Below, piece after piece: positions 8,783 through 16,014 of a stretch of DNA of 52,453 bases. The stretch comes from Deltaproteobacteria bacterium UBA5799 (lineage in GTDB: Bacteria; Desulfobacterota; GWC2-55-46): positions 1 through 52,453 of the forward strand of contig DIDN01000030.1 of NCBI GenBank assembly GCA_002418185.1, read 5' to 3'. The number at the start of each line of letters is the position of its first letter. Position 1 is the first letter of the stretch. The notes under the pieces were generated by a model. That model saw only the letters and a program-made list of their open reading frames with translations. It was not told the DNA's origin and searched no databases. Made by a program: the position numbers and the translations under genes.

Positions 8783-9532
8783 CTACCGCCCGGCGGCAGC
8801 GCCCGCTTCCTTTCCCTTCACCAGGCCGAACCTGCGCTCCCGCTTCTGGTATTCCCTCACGGCGGCCTCCAGGTGTTCTCTCGTGAAATCGGGCCAGAGA
8901 ACGTCTGATATGAATATCTCGGTGTACGCGAGCTGCCAGAGGAGGAAGTTGGATATCCTCATCTCCCCGCTCGTCCTTATGAGGAGGTCCGGGTCCGGGA
9001 TGCCCGCCGTGTAGAGGTTCGACTGTACGGTCTCGTCCGTAACCTCCGATGGCATGAGCCTGCCCTCGGAGACCTGCACGGCTATGTTCCTTGCGGCCCG
9101 CGTTATCTCCTCGCGGCCGCTGTAGCTGAGGGCGAGCTGGAGCCCCATTCCGGCATTGCCTTTCGTGCTCTCCTCCAGGTCGGTTATCACGTCCCTCACG
9201 CCGGCCGGGAGGTCCTCTATGCAGCCTATGGCCCTGAAGCGGATGTTGTTCTCCATCAGGCTTTTCTTCTCGCCCTTCAGGTGTGTCTCCAGGAACTTCA
9301 TGAGCATCTGGACTTCGCGGGCGGGCCTGTTCCAGTTCTCCTTGGAGAAGGTGTACAGGGTGAGGTATTGGATGCCCATCTCCCGGCAGTGGCGGACGGT
9401 TTCCCTCGCCGCCTCCACGCCCTTACGGTGGCCGTTTATCCTGTTGAGGAGCCTTTTACGCGCCCACCTTCCGTTGCCGTCCATGATAACGGCTATGTGC
9501 CTGGGGATGTTGTCCATGGGAATATCGCTCAT
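8783..9532 (-). CDS. uppS: Isoprenyl (undecaprenyl diphosphate) synthase
   Basis: Cis-prenyltransferase that adds isopentenyl units to farnesyl diphosphate to make the C55 carrier for peptidoglycan and O-antigen. The 249 residues carry IMDGNGRWA with catalytic D18, and the C-terminal RTSGEMRISNFLLWQ and WPDF motifs. The start could also be the internal Met6; neither has a clear Shine-Dalgarno. It is separated from frr by 154 bases that contain a GC-rich hairpin, so expression may be partly uncoupled from the ribosomal genes upstream. Confidence 0.95.
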   Translation of the reverse strand: MSDIPMDNIPRHIAVIMDGNGRWARKRLLNRINGHRKGVEAARETVRHCREMGIQYLTLYTFSKENWNRPAREVQMLMKFLETHLKGEKKSLMENNIRFRAIGCIEDLPAGVRDVITDLEESTKGNAGMGLQLALSYSGREEITRAARNIAVQVSEGRLMPSEVTDETVQSNLYTAGIPDPDLLIRTSGEMRISNFLLWQLAYTEIFISDVLWPDFTREHLEAAVREYQKRERRFGLVKGKEAGAAAGR

Positions 9533-9637
9533 CGGAAAAATGCGAAGCCTTCTTTCAACAGGTTTGCCTGGAAACTCAAAATCCCGCTCTGGCCCTCCAA
9601 CAGCTCACGGCGCAAGGAGTCGAAAAACAAGGACCGG

Positions 9638-9658
9638 GGCGCGCCTTCCCCGCGCGCC
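9638..9658 (-). terminator. Possible attenuating hairpin between frr and uppS
   Basis: Perfect 7-bp stem GGCGCGC/GCGCGCC with a 7-base loop. On the minus-strand transcript it is followed, some 10 bases later, by TTGTTTTTC. The offset of the T-run makes it a weak terminator at best. It may reduce readthrough from rpsB-tsf-pyrH-frr into the lipid genes. Confidence 0.4.
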
Positions 9659-9686
9659 GGAGTGACGGACCTCGACGGCGGCGCCG

Positions 9687-10244
9687 TTATACCTCCATTA
9701 TCTCGGCTTCCTTCTGGACGACCATCTCGTCTATCCTGTGTATCTGCCTGTCGGTCACGTCCTGCACTTCCTTCTGGAGCTTCTTCAAGTCGTCTTCGGA
9801 GATGGACTTGTCCTTTTCGAGCTTCTTCAGGCCCTCGTTGGCGTCCCTCCTTACGTTCCTCACCGCTATCTTGCACTCCTCAGCGTACTTCTTGGCGAGC
9901 TTTACGAGGTCCTTCCTCCTCTCCTCGGTCAGAGGGGGGATGTTTATCCTTATGAGCCTGCCGTCGCTCGATGGCGTAAGCCCGAGGTCGGAGGTCATTA
10001 TGGCCTTCTCTATCGCGTGTATCTGGGATACGTCCCAGGGCTGGATGGTGATGGTCCTGCTCTCCGGGACCGAGAGCGTCGCTATCTGCTTTATGGGCGT
10101 GGGCGTGCCGTAATAATCGACCTTCACGTGGTCGAGTATTGCAAGCGAGGCGCGCCCCGTGCGAAGCCCCCCGAGCTCGTGCGCAAGCGTCTCGAGGGCC
10201 TTGTCGGTCCGTTTCTTCAAATCGGAAAATATCTCTTCCTTCAT
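9687..10244 (-). CDS. frr: Ribosome recycling factor
   Basis: Splits post-termination ribosomes together with EF-G. At 185 residues it is exactly family length, with the long helical hairpin and conserved segments LRTGRASLAILDHVKVDYYG, TITIQPWD and PLTEERRKDLVK. ATG start with CGGAG upstream. It lies 89 bases after pyrH in the canonical tsf-pyrH-frr order. Confidence 0.97.
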   Translation of the reverse strand: MKEEIFSDLKKRTDKALETLAHELGGLRTGRASLAILDHVKVDYYGTPTPIKQIATLSVPESRTITIQPWDVSQIHAIEKAIMTSDLGLTPSSDGRLIRINIPPLTEERRKDLVKLAKKYAEECKIAVRNVRRDANEGLKKLEKDKSISEDDLKKLQKEVQDVTDRQIHRIDEMVVQKEAEIMEV

Positions 10245-10333
10245 CTCCTGCTCCGTTCAATGGGGATTGAGCATCCTGCCCGGCGGCCAGGCCGGAAGAG
10301 GCTCCGGACGCGGGTCTCTCCGGGCGTTCCCGT

Positions 10334-11053
10334 TCAGGAAACGAGCGTGCCGATCCGCTCGCCCATGACTATCCTCACCAGGTTACCGGGCTCTTTTATG
10401 CTGAAGACGATTATCGGCAGGCTGTTGTCCATGCAAAGCGAAATGGCGGTAGAGTCCATGACCTTCAAGCCGTCCTTGAGGACGTCGATGAACTTGAGCG
10501 CCTCGTACCTGACGGCGCCCGCCTCCTTCATAGGGTCCTTGTCGTAGACCCCGTCGACCTTGGTCCCCTTGAGTATGACGTCCGCGTGTATCTCCATCGC
10601 CCGGAGCGAAGCCGCCGTGTCGGTCGTGAAGTACGGGTTCCCGGTGCCTGCCGCGAAGATTATGACCCTGCCCTTTTCGAGGTGGCGGACGGCGCGCCTC
10701 CGTATGTAAGGCTCGGCGAGCTCCTTCATCTCTATGGCGGATATGACGCGGGTGAAAACGCCGTGCTTCTCAAGCGCGTCCTGCAGCATGAGCGAGTTTA
10801 TGACGGTTGCGAGCATGCCGACGTAGTCGGCTGTGGCCCTGTCCATCCCTTTGGCGCTTGCCGACACCCCCCTGAAGATATTGCCGCCCCCGATGACCAC
10901 CGCCACCTGCACCCCGAGGTTATGGACGTCTTTTATCTCCTGGGCTATGGAGTTTATGACAGCGGTGTCGACCCCGAACTCCTTGCTGCCCATGAGGGCC
11001 TCGCCCGAGAGTTTCAGGAGTATCCTGTTATACTTGTATTCAGGCATTTTCAC
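10334..11053 (-). CDS. pyrH: Uridylate (UMP) kinase
   Basis: Hexameric bacterial UMP kinase making UDP for nucleotide and envelope-precursor synthesis. The 239 residues belong to the amino acid kinase fold. Visible motifs are RILLKLSGEAL (N-terminal phosphate loop), VVIGGGNIFRG and GTGNPYFTTDTAA. A GTG at 11053 and an ATG at 11047 are both possible starts; neither has a clear ribosome site and both keep the conserved region. It follows tsf by 78 bases. Confidence 0.96.
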   Translation of the reverse strand: MKMPEYKYNRILLKLSGEALMGSKEFGVDTAVINSIAQEIKDVHNLGVQVAVVIGGGNIFRGVSASAKGMDRATADYVGMLATVINSLMLQDALEKHGVFTRVISAIEMKELAEPYIRRRAVRHLEKGRVIIFAAGTGNPYFTTDTAASLRAMEIHADVILKGTKVDGVYDKDPMKEAGAVRYEALKFIDVLKDGLKVMDSTAISLCMDNSLPIIVFSIKEPGNLVRIVMGERIGTLVS

Positions 11054-11131
11054 GTACGGATTTGGCCGTCGGGCCGCAAGGTGAGATATACAAAAAAAAG
11101 CGGTGGGGCACGCGGCCCTCCCGCTCTCGGT

Positions 11132-11779
11132 TTACTTCTGCGCTGCAGCCACTTCGGCTGCGAAGTCGGACTGTTTCTTCTCGATCCCCTCGCCGACCTT
11201 GAACCTGGCGAACCTCCTTATGGAGATGTTCTCGCCGAGTTTTGCGATGTTCTCGATAATGACCTGCTCGATGGTCTTCTCGGGCTCTTTCACGTAAGGC
11301 TGCTCAAGCAGGCATGTATCCTTCAGGAACTTCTCTATCTTGCCGTCCACCATCTTCGCGACGACGTGGTCGGGCTTCCCGGACTCCCTTGCCTGGGCCT
11401 CGTATATGCGCCTTTCGCCCTCTACCACCTCGTCCGGCACTTCCTTCCTGCTGACGTATGAAGGGCTCATCGCGGCTATATGGAGCGCTATCTCCCGGAC
11501 CAGGGCGCTGAAACCGTCCGTCTTGGCGACGAAATCGGTCTCACAGTTCACTTCTACGAGCACCCCGACCTTGCCGCCGCCGTGTATGTAGCTCCCGACC
11601 GCGCCCTCGGTTGCGGCCCTGGAAGCCTTCTTCTCGGCTGCGGCAAGCCCTTTTTTTCGCAGGAACTCGATTGCCGCCGCCAGGTCGCCCCTGGTCTCGG
11701 CCAGGGCCTTCTTGCAGTCCATGAAGCCGGCCCCGGTTTTTTCCCTGAGCTCCTTTACTGCTCCCGCGGAAATCTCCAT
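11132..11779 (-). CDS. tsf: Elongation factor Ts
   Basis: Nucleotide exchange factor for EF-Tu. The N-terminal UBA-like domain (VKELREKTGAGFMDCKKAL) and the core CETDFVAKTDGF motif are clear. At 215 residues it is shorter than the roughly 283 of E. coli. The second dimerisation subdomain is reduced, as in the Thermus-like short form. AGGGGGG precedes the ATG by about 11 bases. It is 36 bases downstream of rpsB. Confidence 0.96.
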   Translation of the reverse strand: MEISAGAVKELREKTGAGFMDCKKALAETRGDLAAAIEFLRKKGLAAAEKKASRAATEGAVGSYIHGGGKVGVLVEVNCETDFVAKTDGFSALVREIALHIAAMSPSYVSRKEVPDEVVEGERRIYEAQARESGKPDHVVAKMVDGKIEKFLKDTCLLEQPYVKEPEKTIEQVIIENIAKLGENISIRRFARFKVGEGIEKKQSDFAAEVAAAQK

Positions 11780-11815
11780 TATGCTTGAAACCCCCCTGAT
11801 GATATTCTCTGCGGC

Positions 11816-12616
11816 TCAGCCCTGGGCCGTGCCCTCTGCGGGCGCCCCGGCTTCAGGGGCCTCGGCCTGCTGCTGGCCCTTGGCCTCGGCCTGCACGGCC
11901 TTCTTGTCCGCCTTGGCCTGAAGCGCTTCCTCGTAGGCGGCCTTGCCCTCGAGGCAGGCGTCGGCCATGGACGAGGAGAAGAGCTTTATCGCCCTTATGG
12001 CGTCGTCATTTCCGGGTATTACGTAGTCGACCTCGTCAGGGTCGCAGTTCGTGTCTACTATTGCGACGACCTTCAGGCCAAGCTTGTTGGCCTCTTTTAT
12101 GGCGATGGACTCCTTTTTTGAATCGATTACGAAGAGCACGTCCGGGACCTTGTCGAGGTTCTTCACTCCGCCGAGGTATTTTTCGAGCCTCTCCCTCTCC
12201 CTTCTGAGGAGCAGGAGCTCTTTCTTGGTAGCCGAGGCGAAGTCCGGATTGGTCTCGAGCGTGTCGAGCTCCTTCAACCTGTTTATCGACTTCCTGACGG
12301 TCGCGAAGTTGGTGAGGAACCCGCCTATCCACCTGTTGTTTATATAGCCCATGCCGGCCCTTGTGGCCTCTTCGAGTATCGCGTTCTGGGCCTGCTTCTT
12401 GGTGCCTACGAAAAGGACCTTGCCGCCCCTTGACGCGGTGTTCCTTATGTAATCGTAAGACTCCTTGAAGAGCTTGACGGTCTGCTGCAGGTCGATGATG
12501 TAGATGCCGTTCCTGGCCCCGTAGATGTAGGGTTTCATCTTGGGGTTCCACCTCTTGGTCTGGTGCCCGAAGTGGACCCCGGACTCAAGAAGCTGTTTCA
12601 TTGAAAGATAAGCCAT
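11816..12616 (-). CDS. rpsB: 30S ribosomal protein S2
   Basis: Small-subunit protein that sits on the 30S back and helps bind S1. The 266 residues include the conserved MKQLLESGVHFGHQTKRWNP start, YINNRWIGGFLTNF and the C-terminal VIPGNDDAIRAIKLF. The last 35 or so residues are an Ala/Gln/Glu-rich tail beyond the usual domain. GGGAGGA lies 10 bases before the ATG. It is the first gene of the translation-to-envelope block, with its own promoter at 12725-12753. Confidence 0.97.
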   Translation of the reverse strand: MAYLSMKQLLESGVHFGHQTKRWNPKMKPYIYGARNGIYIIDLQQTVKLFKESYDYIRNTASRGGKVLFVGTKKQAQNAILEEATRAGMGYINNRWIGGFLTNFATVRKSINRLKELDTLETNPDFASATKKELLLLRRERERLEKYLGGVKNLDKVPDVLFVIDSKKESIAIKEANKLGLKVVAIVDTNCDPDEVDYVIPGNDDAIRAIKLFSSSMADACLEGKAAYEEALQAKADKKAVQAEAKGQQQAEAPEAGAPAEGTAQG

Positions 12617-12724
12617 TTGCGATTTTCCTCCCTTTCGGTTTTTTTCCTCCGCGGCGCATGGGACCGGAACCCTGAACGGGCACCGCCGGTCCTTCCTGGA
12701 ACCGCGTGCGTAGTTAATCGAAGA

Positions 12725-12753
12725 TATTTAGCACAATGTAGCAGTTGTTGCAA
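12725..12753 (-). promoter_or_regulatory. Sigma70-type promoter of rpsB
   Basis: On the minus strand: -35 TTGCAA (12753-12748), a 17-base spacer, and -10 TAAATA (12730-12725) preceded by TGC, an extended -10. It lies about 110 bases ahead of the rpsB ATG, directly behind the terminator of the upstream genes. Confidence 0.6.
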
Positions 12754-12786
12754 GAAGAAAAAGGCCCGGTCAAGGCGCGTCCGGGC
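12752..12786 (-). terminator. Rho-independent terminator after the lipoprotein gene
   Basis: Minus-strand stem GCCCGG/CCGGGC (12786-12781 with 12769-12764) and an 11-base loop, followed by CTTTTTCTTCTT. It ends transcription from the FGE-like and lipoprotein genes. Its T-tract abuts the -35 box of the rpsB promoter. Confidence 0.65.
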
Positions 12787-12918
12787 GGCGTTTCGACAAA
12801 AATACAGGGTGATTTCATGGATTCTGCGCCAAAAAAAAGGCTTGGAGAGTACGCAGTCTACGACCGGGGCAGGCCTGTGCAGCCTCGGAATGGACAGGCG
12901 ACGCACGGCAGAGGGCGG

Positions 12919-13572
12919 CTATTCTCCGGTCTGCCAGGCTATCTCGCCCCTTCCCATCACGCCGGTCACCACGAGCTTCAACGTGCGGTCAGGGCCCGGC
13001 AGCTCCGTGCCCTGCTCGGAGTATTTCGGGAAACGGACCAGGTAAGCCTTGCTCCAGAGGTCGAAATACGGAAAGAACTCCCTTATGAAAGCCTCGGTGC
13101 CCTCGACCTCGGAAATGGTAATAGGCCTTGCCCGGTTTCCGCTCCCGTCCTCGATGTAGACCTGCCAGACCGAGTCCTTGCGGTCGAAGTCGTTAAGGGT
13201 CTCGTCGGGCGTATATGCGGTAAAGAAGAACTCGTTGTACTGCTCGGCCTGCTCGATCTCCCTGGCGAGGAGCGCCTCCTCGCGCTCGGGGCCGAGCGCG
13301 TAGCTGCCGCTGTATTTCCTTATGTAAGCCTTCCTGAACTCCTCGCTTTTATAGGTGGCGTTCAGGTAAAGCCTGGATTCGAGCCTGTCGTGCACCCTTA
13401 CGCCGCCGGACCAGCGGTCCAGCACCTTATGGTAGGGCGGCTCCGGAGGAGGCCCCTTTGCGCAGCCGTAGAAAAAGAGGGCTGAGAGAAAAACAATGCA
13501 AAGGCCGGGCAGGAAGGCCCTGCCCTTCGGACCGGCTGTCCCCGGAGGGAGAAGACGCTTAAGCGTACCCAC
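12919..13572 (-). CDS. Uncharacterised lipoprotein
   Basis: 217 residues. A signal segment with lipobox FFYGC (Cys about residue 37) predicts a lipid-anchored envelope protein. The mature part is soluble and mixed alpha/beta. It has a conserved-looking end, LVRFPKY followed by LKLVVTGVMGRGEI. I recognise no characterised family. The start is GTG, 9 bases after the FGE-like gene stop, so the two are co-transcribed and may act together in the periplasm. An unusually long N-terminal region precedes the hydrophobic core, so the true start could lie further inside. A terminator follows at 12752-12786. Confidence 0.75.
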   Translation of the reverse strand: MGTLKRLLPPGTAGPKGRAFLPGLCIVFLSALFFYGCAKGPPPEPPYHKVLDRWSGGVRVHDRLESRLYLNATYKSEEFRKAYIRKYSGSYALGPEREEALLAREIEQAEQYNEFFFTAYTPDETLNDFDRKDSVWQVYIEDGSGNRARPITISEVEGTEAFIREFFPYFDLWSKAYLVRFPKYSEQGTELPGPDRTLKLVVTGVMGRGEIAWQTGE

Positions 13573-13581
13573 CCGCGCCGC

Positions 13582-14448
13582 CTATTCCGCGAGCCTGAAG
13601 CCGAGGACAGGGTTCCTGGTGCTGTGCTCAAGTCCGTACCTGTATGTGGTGCGGAGCTTATAGGGCACGTCCACGACGGAGCCGCCCCTCACCGAACGGA
13701 AGACCGCGTGTTCCGGACCGTAAGGGTTTTCCACGGGGCTCACCTGGTAGTAATCGAAATCGAAATAGTCTTCGGTCCACTCGATTGCGTTCCCGGACAT
13801 GCCGTAGAACCCGAGGGCGTTAGGCTTCTTGGCCTTTACCGGCCCTATCCTTTCGCTGTTGTCGCTGAAAAAGGCATAAACGCCGAGCTCGGCCTCGTTG
13901 TTGGTCCCGGACCAGACGGCCTTCTTACCGCGCTCCCTCGCGGCGTACTCCCACTCCGCCTCGGTCGGCAGCCGGTAGTAGCCGTCGACGATCTCGTTCA
14001 GTTTCTTGATGAAGTCCTGCACGACGGAAAAGCTTACGTAGACGGCCGGGGCCTGCGGGTCTGTTTCCATGAGCATGTTGTACTTCTGTATCGGAGAATA
14101 GCCCATGACGATCTCGAAGAGCTCCTGGGTCACTTCGGTCTCCGAGAGATAGTAGTCGTCCAGGCAGACCTCGTACAGCGGCCTTTCGTCCTCGTCGCCG
14201 TCCCCGATGAAATCACCCATCTCAAAGCAGCCGCCCTGGACGTATATCATCTCGAAATGAGGGATGTCGTCCTTGGTAACGACTTTCTCCGGCGGCTCGG
14301 CCCCTTCCAGCTGCTGCTGCCGCTCGTGGTCCTCTATGCCGAGGTCTTCATCTATGAAAGGCGAGGGCTCCTGGGCGGCCATGACTCCGGAGCCTGCCAT
14401 CACGGCGGCCGCCAAAAGCGCAAGGGCCATTCTCTTGAATCTCTTCAT
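13582..14448 (-). CDS. Secreted SUMF1/FGE-sulfatase-domain protein, non-catalytic type
   Basis: 288 residues with a cleavable signal peptide (cut near MAAQE, residue 25). After an acidic linker comes a formylglycine-generating-enzyme fold. Its marks are MIYVQGGCFEMGD, VCLDDYYLSETEVTQELF, RLPTEAEWEYAARERG, GNAIEWTEDYF, RGGS and the terminal GFRL. The Cys pair that does the chemistry in true FGE is absent: the region reads YRYGLEHSTRNP. A structural or ligand-binding role is therefore more likely than sulfatase maturation, and no sulfatase gene lies nearby. Strong ribosome site GGAAGGAGG. It is followed 9 bases later by the lipoprotein gene. Confidence 0.85.
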   Translation of the reverse strand: MKRFKRMALALLAAAVMAGSGVMAAQEPSPFIDEDLGIEDHERQQQLEGAEPPEKVVTKDDIPHFEMIYVQGGCFEMGDFIGDGDEDERPLYEVCLDDYYLSETEVTQELFEIVMGYSPIQKYNMLMETDPQAPAVYVSFSVVQDFIKKLNEIVDGYYRLPTEAEWEYAARERGKKAVWSGTNNEAELGVYAFFSDNSERIGPVKAKKPNALGFYGMSGNAIEWTEDYFDFDYYQVSPVENPYGPEHAVFRSVRGGSVVDVPYKLRTTYRYGLEHSTRNPVLGFRLAE

Positions 14449-14591
14449 CTCTCTGCCTCCTTCCTCTTTCCGGCCTCTACCGAGGGCGTCTGGACCAAAA
14501 TAGATTCCCCTTGCCGGCCCCCGGTTCGACCGGTGGCGTTTAAACCGAAAGTCCCAAGGCGCCCGGAACCGTCATGAAGCGCCGGTGCGCG

Positions 14592-15998
14592 TCATTTGAA
14601 GAGCGCAAGCTGGGGCGCCCGTGCGCTTAAAATGTCCACTGGGTACTGTCCTGTGAAGCACGCGTCGCAGTAGCTCGCGCCGGCCTCGCTTACGGCCTGG
14701 TACAGTCCTTCGACGCTCAAGTACCCCAGGGTATCCGATGTTATGAAGCGGTTTATCTCCTCCACGCTCTGGACGGCGGCGATGAGCTCATCCCTCCTCG
14801 GCGTGTCTATGCCGTAGTAGCAGGGGCATATCGTCGGCGGCGAGCTTATCCTCATGTGGACCTCTTTCGCGCCGGCCGCCCTTATCATCTTTATTATCTT
14901 CCTGCTCGTCGTGCCGCGGACGATGGAGTCGTCTATGACGACCACCCTCTTGCCGCTTATGATGTCGCTTATGGCGTTGAGCTTGATCTTGACGCCGAAG
15001 TGGCGTATCGAGTCCTTGGGCTCTATGAATGTGCGGCCCACGTAGTGGTTCCTCACGATGCCCTTGTCAAAGGGGATGCCCGAGGCCTCGGCGTACCCTA
15101 TGGCCGCCGGCACCCCGGAATCCGGCACCGGGACCACCACGTCGGCCTCGACCGGGTGCTCCATTGCGAGCCTCGCGCCGAGCTTTTTCCTTACCGCGTG
15201 CACGTTCGCGCCGAAGATCCTCGAGTCGGGCCTCGCGAAATAGATGAACTCGAAGACGCAGGGGGTGTACCGGGCCTCAGGGAACGGCTTGTAGGAAGCC
15301 ACCCCGTCGCCGTCTATCACCACTATCTCTCCGGGCTCTATTTCGCGGACGTACTCGGCCTCAATGAGGTCGAAGGCGCAGGTCTCCGAGGCAACTACCC
15401 AGGCGCCCTTGAGCCTCCCGAGCGAGAGGGGCCGGAACCCGTGCGGGTCGCGCGCAGCGACCATGGCCCTCTCCGTGAGGAAAAGGAGCGAGTACGAGCC
15501 GAGCACCCTCCTTAGGGACGCCGTTATCCTGTCCACGAGCGAGGTCTCCTTGCTGGAGGCCAGCAGGTGGACGATTATCTCCGTGTCCATCGAGGACTGG
15601 AATATCGAGCCGTAGGCCTCGAACTCGGCGCGGAGTATCTGGGAGTTCACGATGTTGCCGTTGTGGGCGACCGCTATGCCGCCCCTCGAATACTCGACGA
15701 CAAAGGGCTGCGCGTTCCTTATGTGGGAGTCGCCGGTGGTGGAGTACCTGACGTGCCCGATGGCGGCGGACCCGTGGAGGCGCTCGATGTCCTCTTCGGT
15801 GAAGACGTCCGCTACGAGGCCCATGCCCTTGTGCGAATATATCCTCTCGCCGTCGGTCGAGGCTATCCCCGAGCTCTCCTGGCCCCTGTGCTGGAGCGAA
15901 TAGAGGCCGAGATAGGCGAGGTTGGCGGCCTCCGGGTGGCCGTAGATGCCGAAGACCCCGCACTCGTCGTTGAACCTGTCGTTTATGAAAGGGCTCAT
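14592..15998 (-). CDS. purF: Amidophosphoribosyltransferase
   Basis: First committed enzyme of purine synthesis, forming phosphoribosylamine from PRPP and glutamine. With the start at 15998 there is a 12-residue propeptide before C13 (DECGVFGIYGH), the N-terminal nucleophile after processing. The PRPP loop is VVVIDDSIVRGTTSRK. Cysteines in YTPCVFEF, ICPCYYG and YCDACF match the [4Fe-4S] B. subtilis class, which also explains the propeptide. The open frame extends 23 codons upstream into purL, but that part is not family-like. It is 16 bases after purL. Confidence 0.95.
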   Translation of the reverse strand: MSPFINDRFNDECGVFGIYGHPEAANLAYLGLYSLQHRGQESSGIASTDGERIYSHKGMGLVADVFTEEDIERLHGSAAIGHVRYSTTGDSHIRNAQPFVVEYSRGGIAVAHNGNIVNSQILRAEFEAYGSIFQSSMDTEIIVHLLASSKETSLVDRITASLRRVLGSYSLLFLTERAMVAARDPHGFRPLSLGRLKGAWVVASETCAFDLIEAEYVREIEPGEIVVIDGDGVASYKPFPEARYTPCVFEFIYFARPDSRIFGANVHAVRKKLGARLAMEHPVEADVVVPVPDSGVPAAIGYAEASGIPFDKGIVRNHYVGRTFIEPKDSIRHFGVKIKLNAISDIISGKRVVVIDDSIVRGTTSRKIIKMIRAAGAKEVHMRISSPPTICPCYYGIDTPRRDELIAAVQSVEEINRFITSDTLGYLSVEGLYQAVSEAGASYCDACFTGQYPVDILSARAPQLALFK

Positions 15999-16014
15999 CA
16001 AGAAACCGGAACCT

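Larger units (their letters stand above)
12617..12918. other. Intergenic region upstream of rpsB
   Basis: About 300 bases between the lipoprotein stop and the rpsB start. Besides the terminator and promoter listed separately, it holds a roughly 110-base rpsB leader. That leader has short GC-rich segments (CCGGCGGTGCCCG and GGACCGG) that could fold. An S2-binding autoregulatory leader is plausible for rpsB, but I cannot identify a known motif. No ORF here is convincing. Confidence 0.5.

Noticed and set aside
9529..9876. 115-codon minus ORF between frr and uppS
   Set aside because: It overlaps the frr 3' half in another frame and has no similarity to any family.
13582..14448. Active formylglycine-generating enzyme
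   Set aside because: The catalytic Cys pair near the C-terminus is absent and there is no sulfatase gene nearby.
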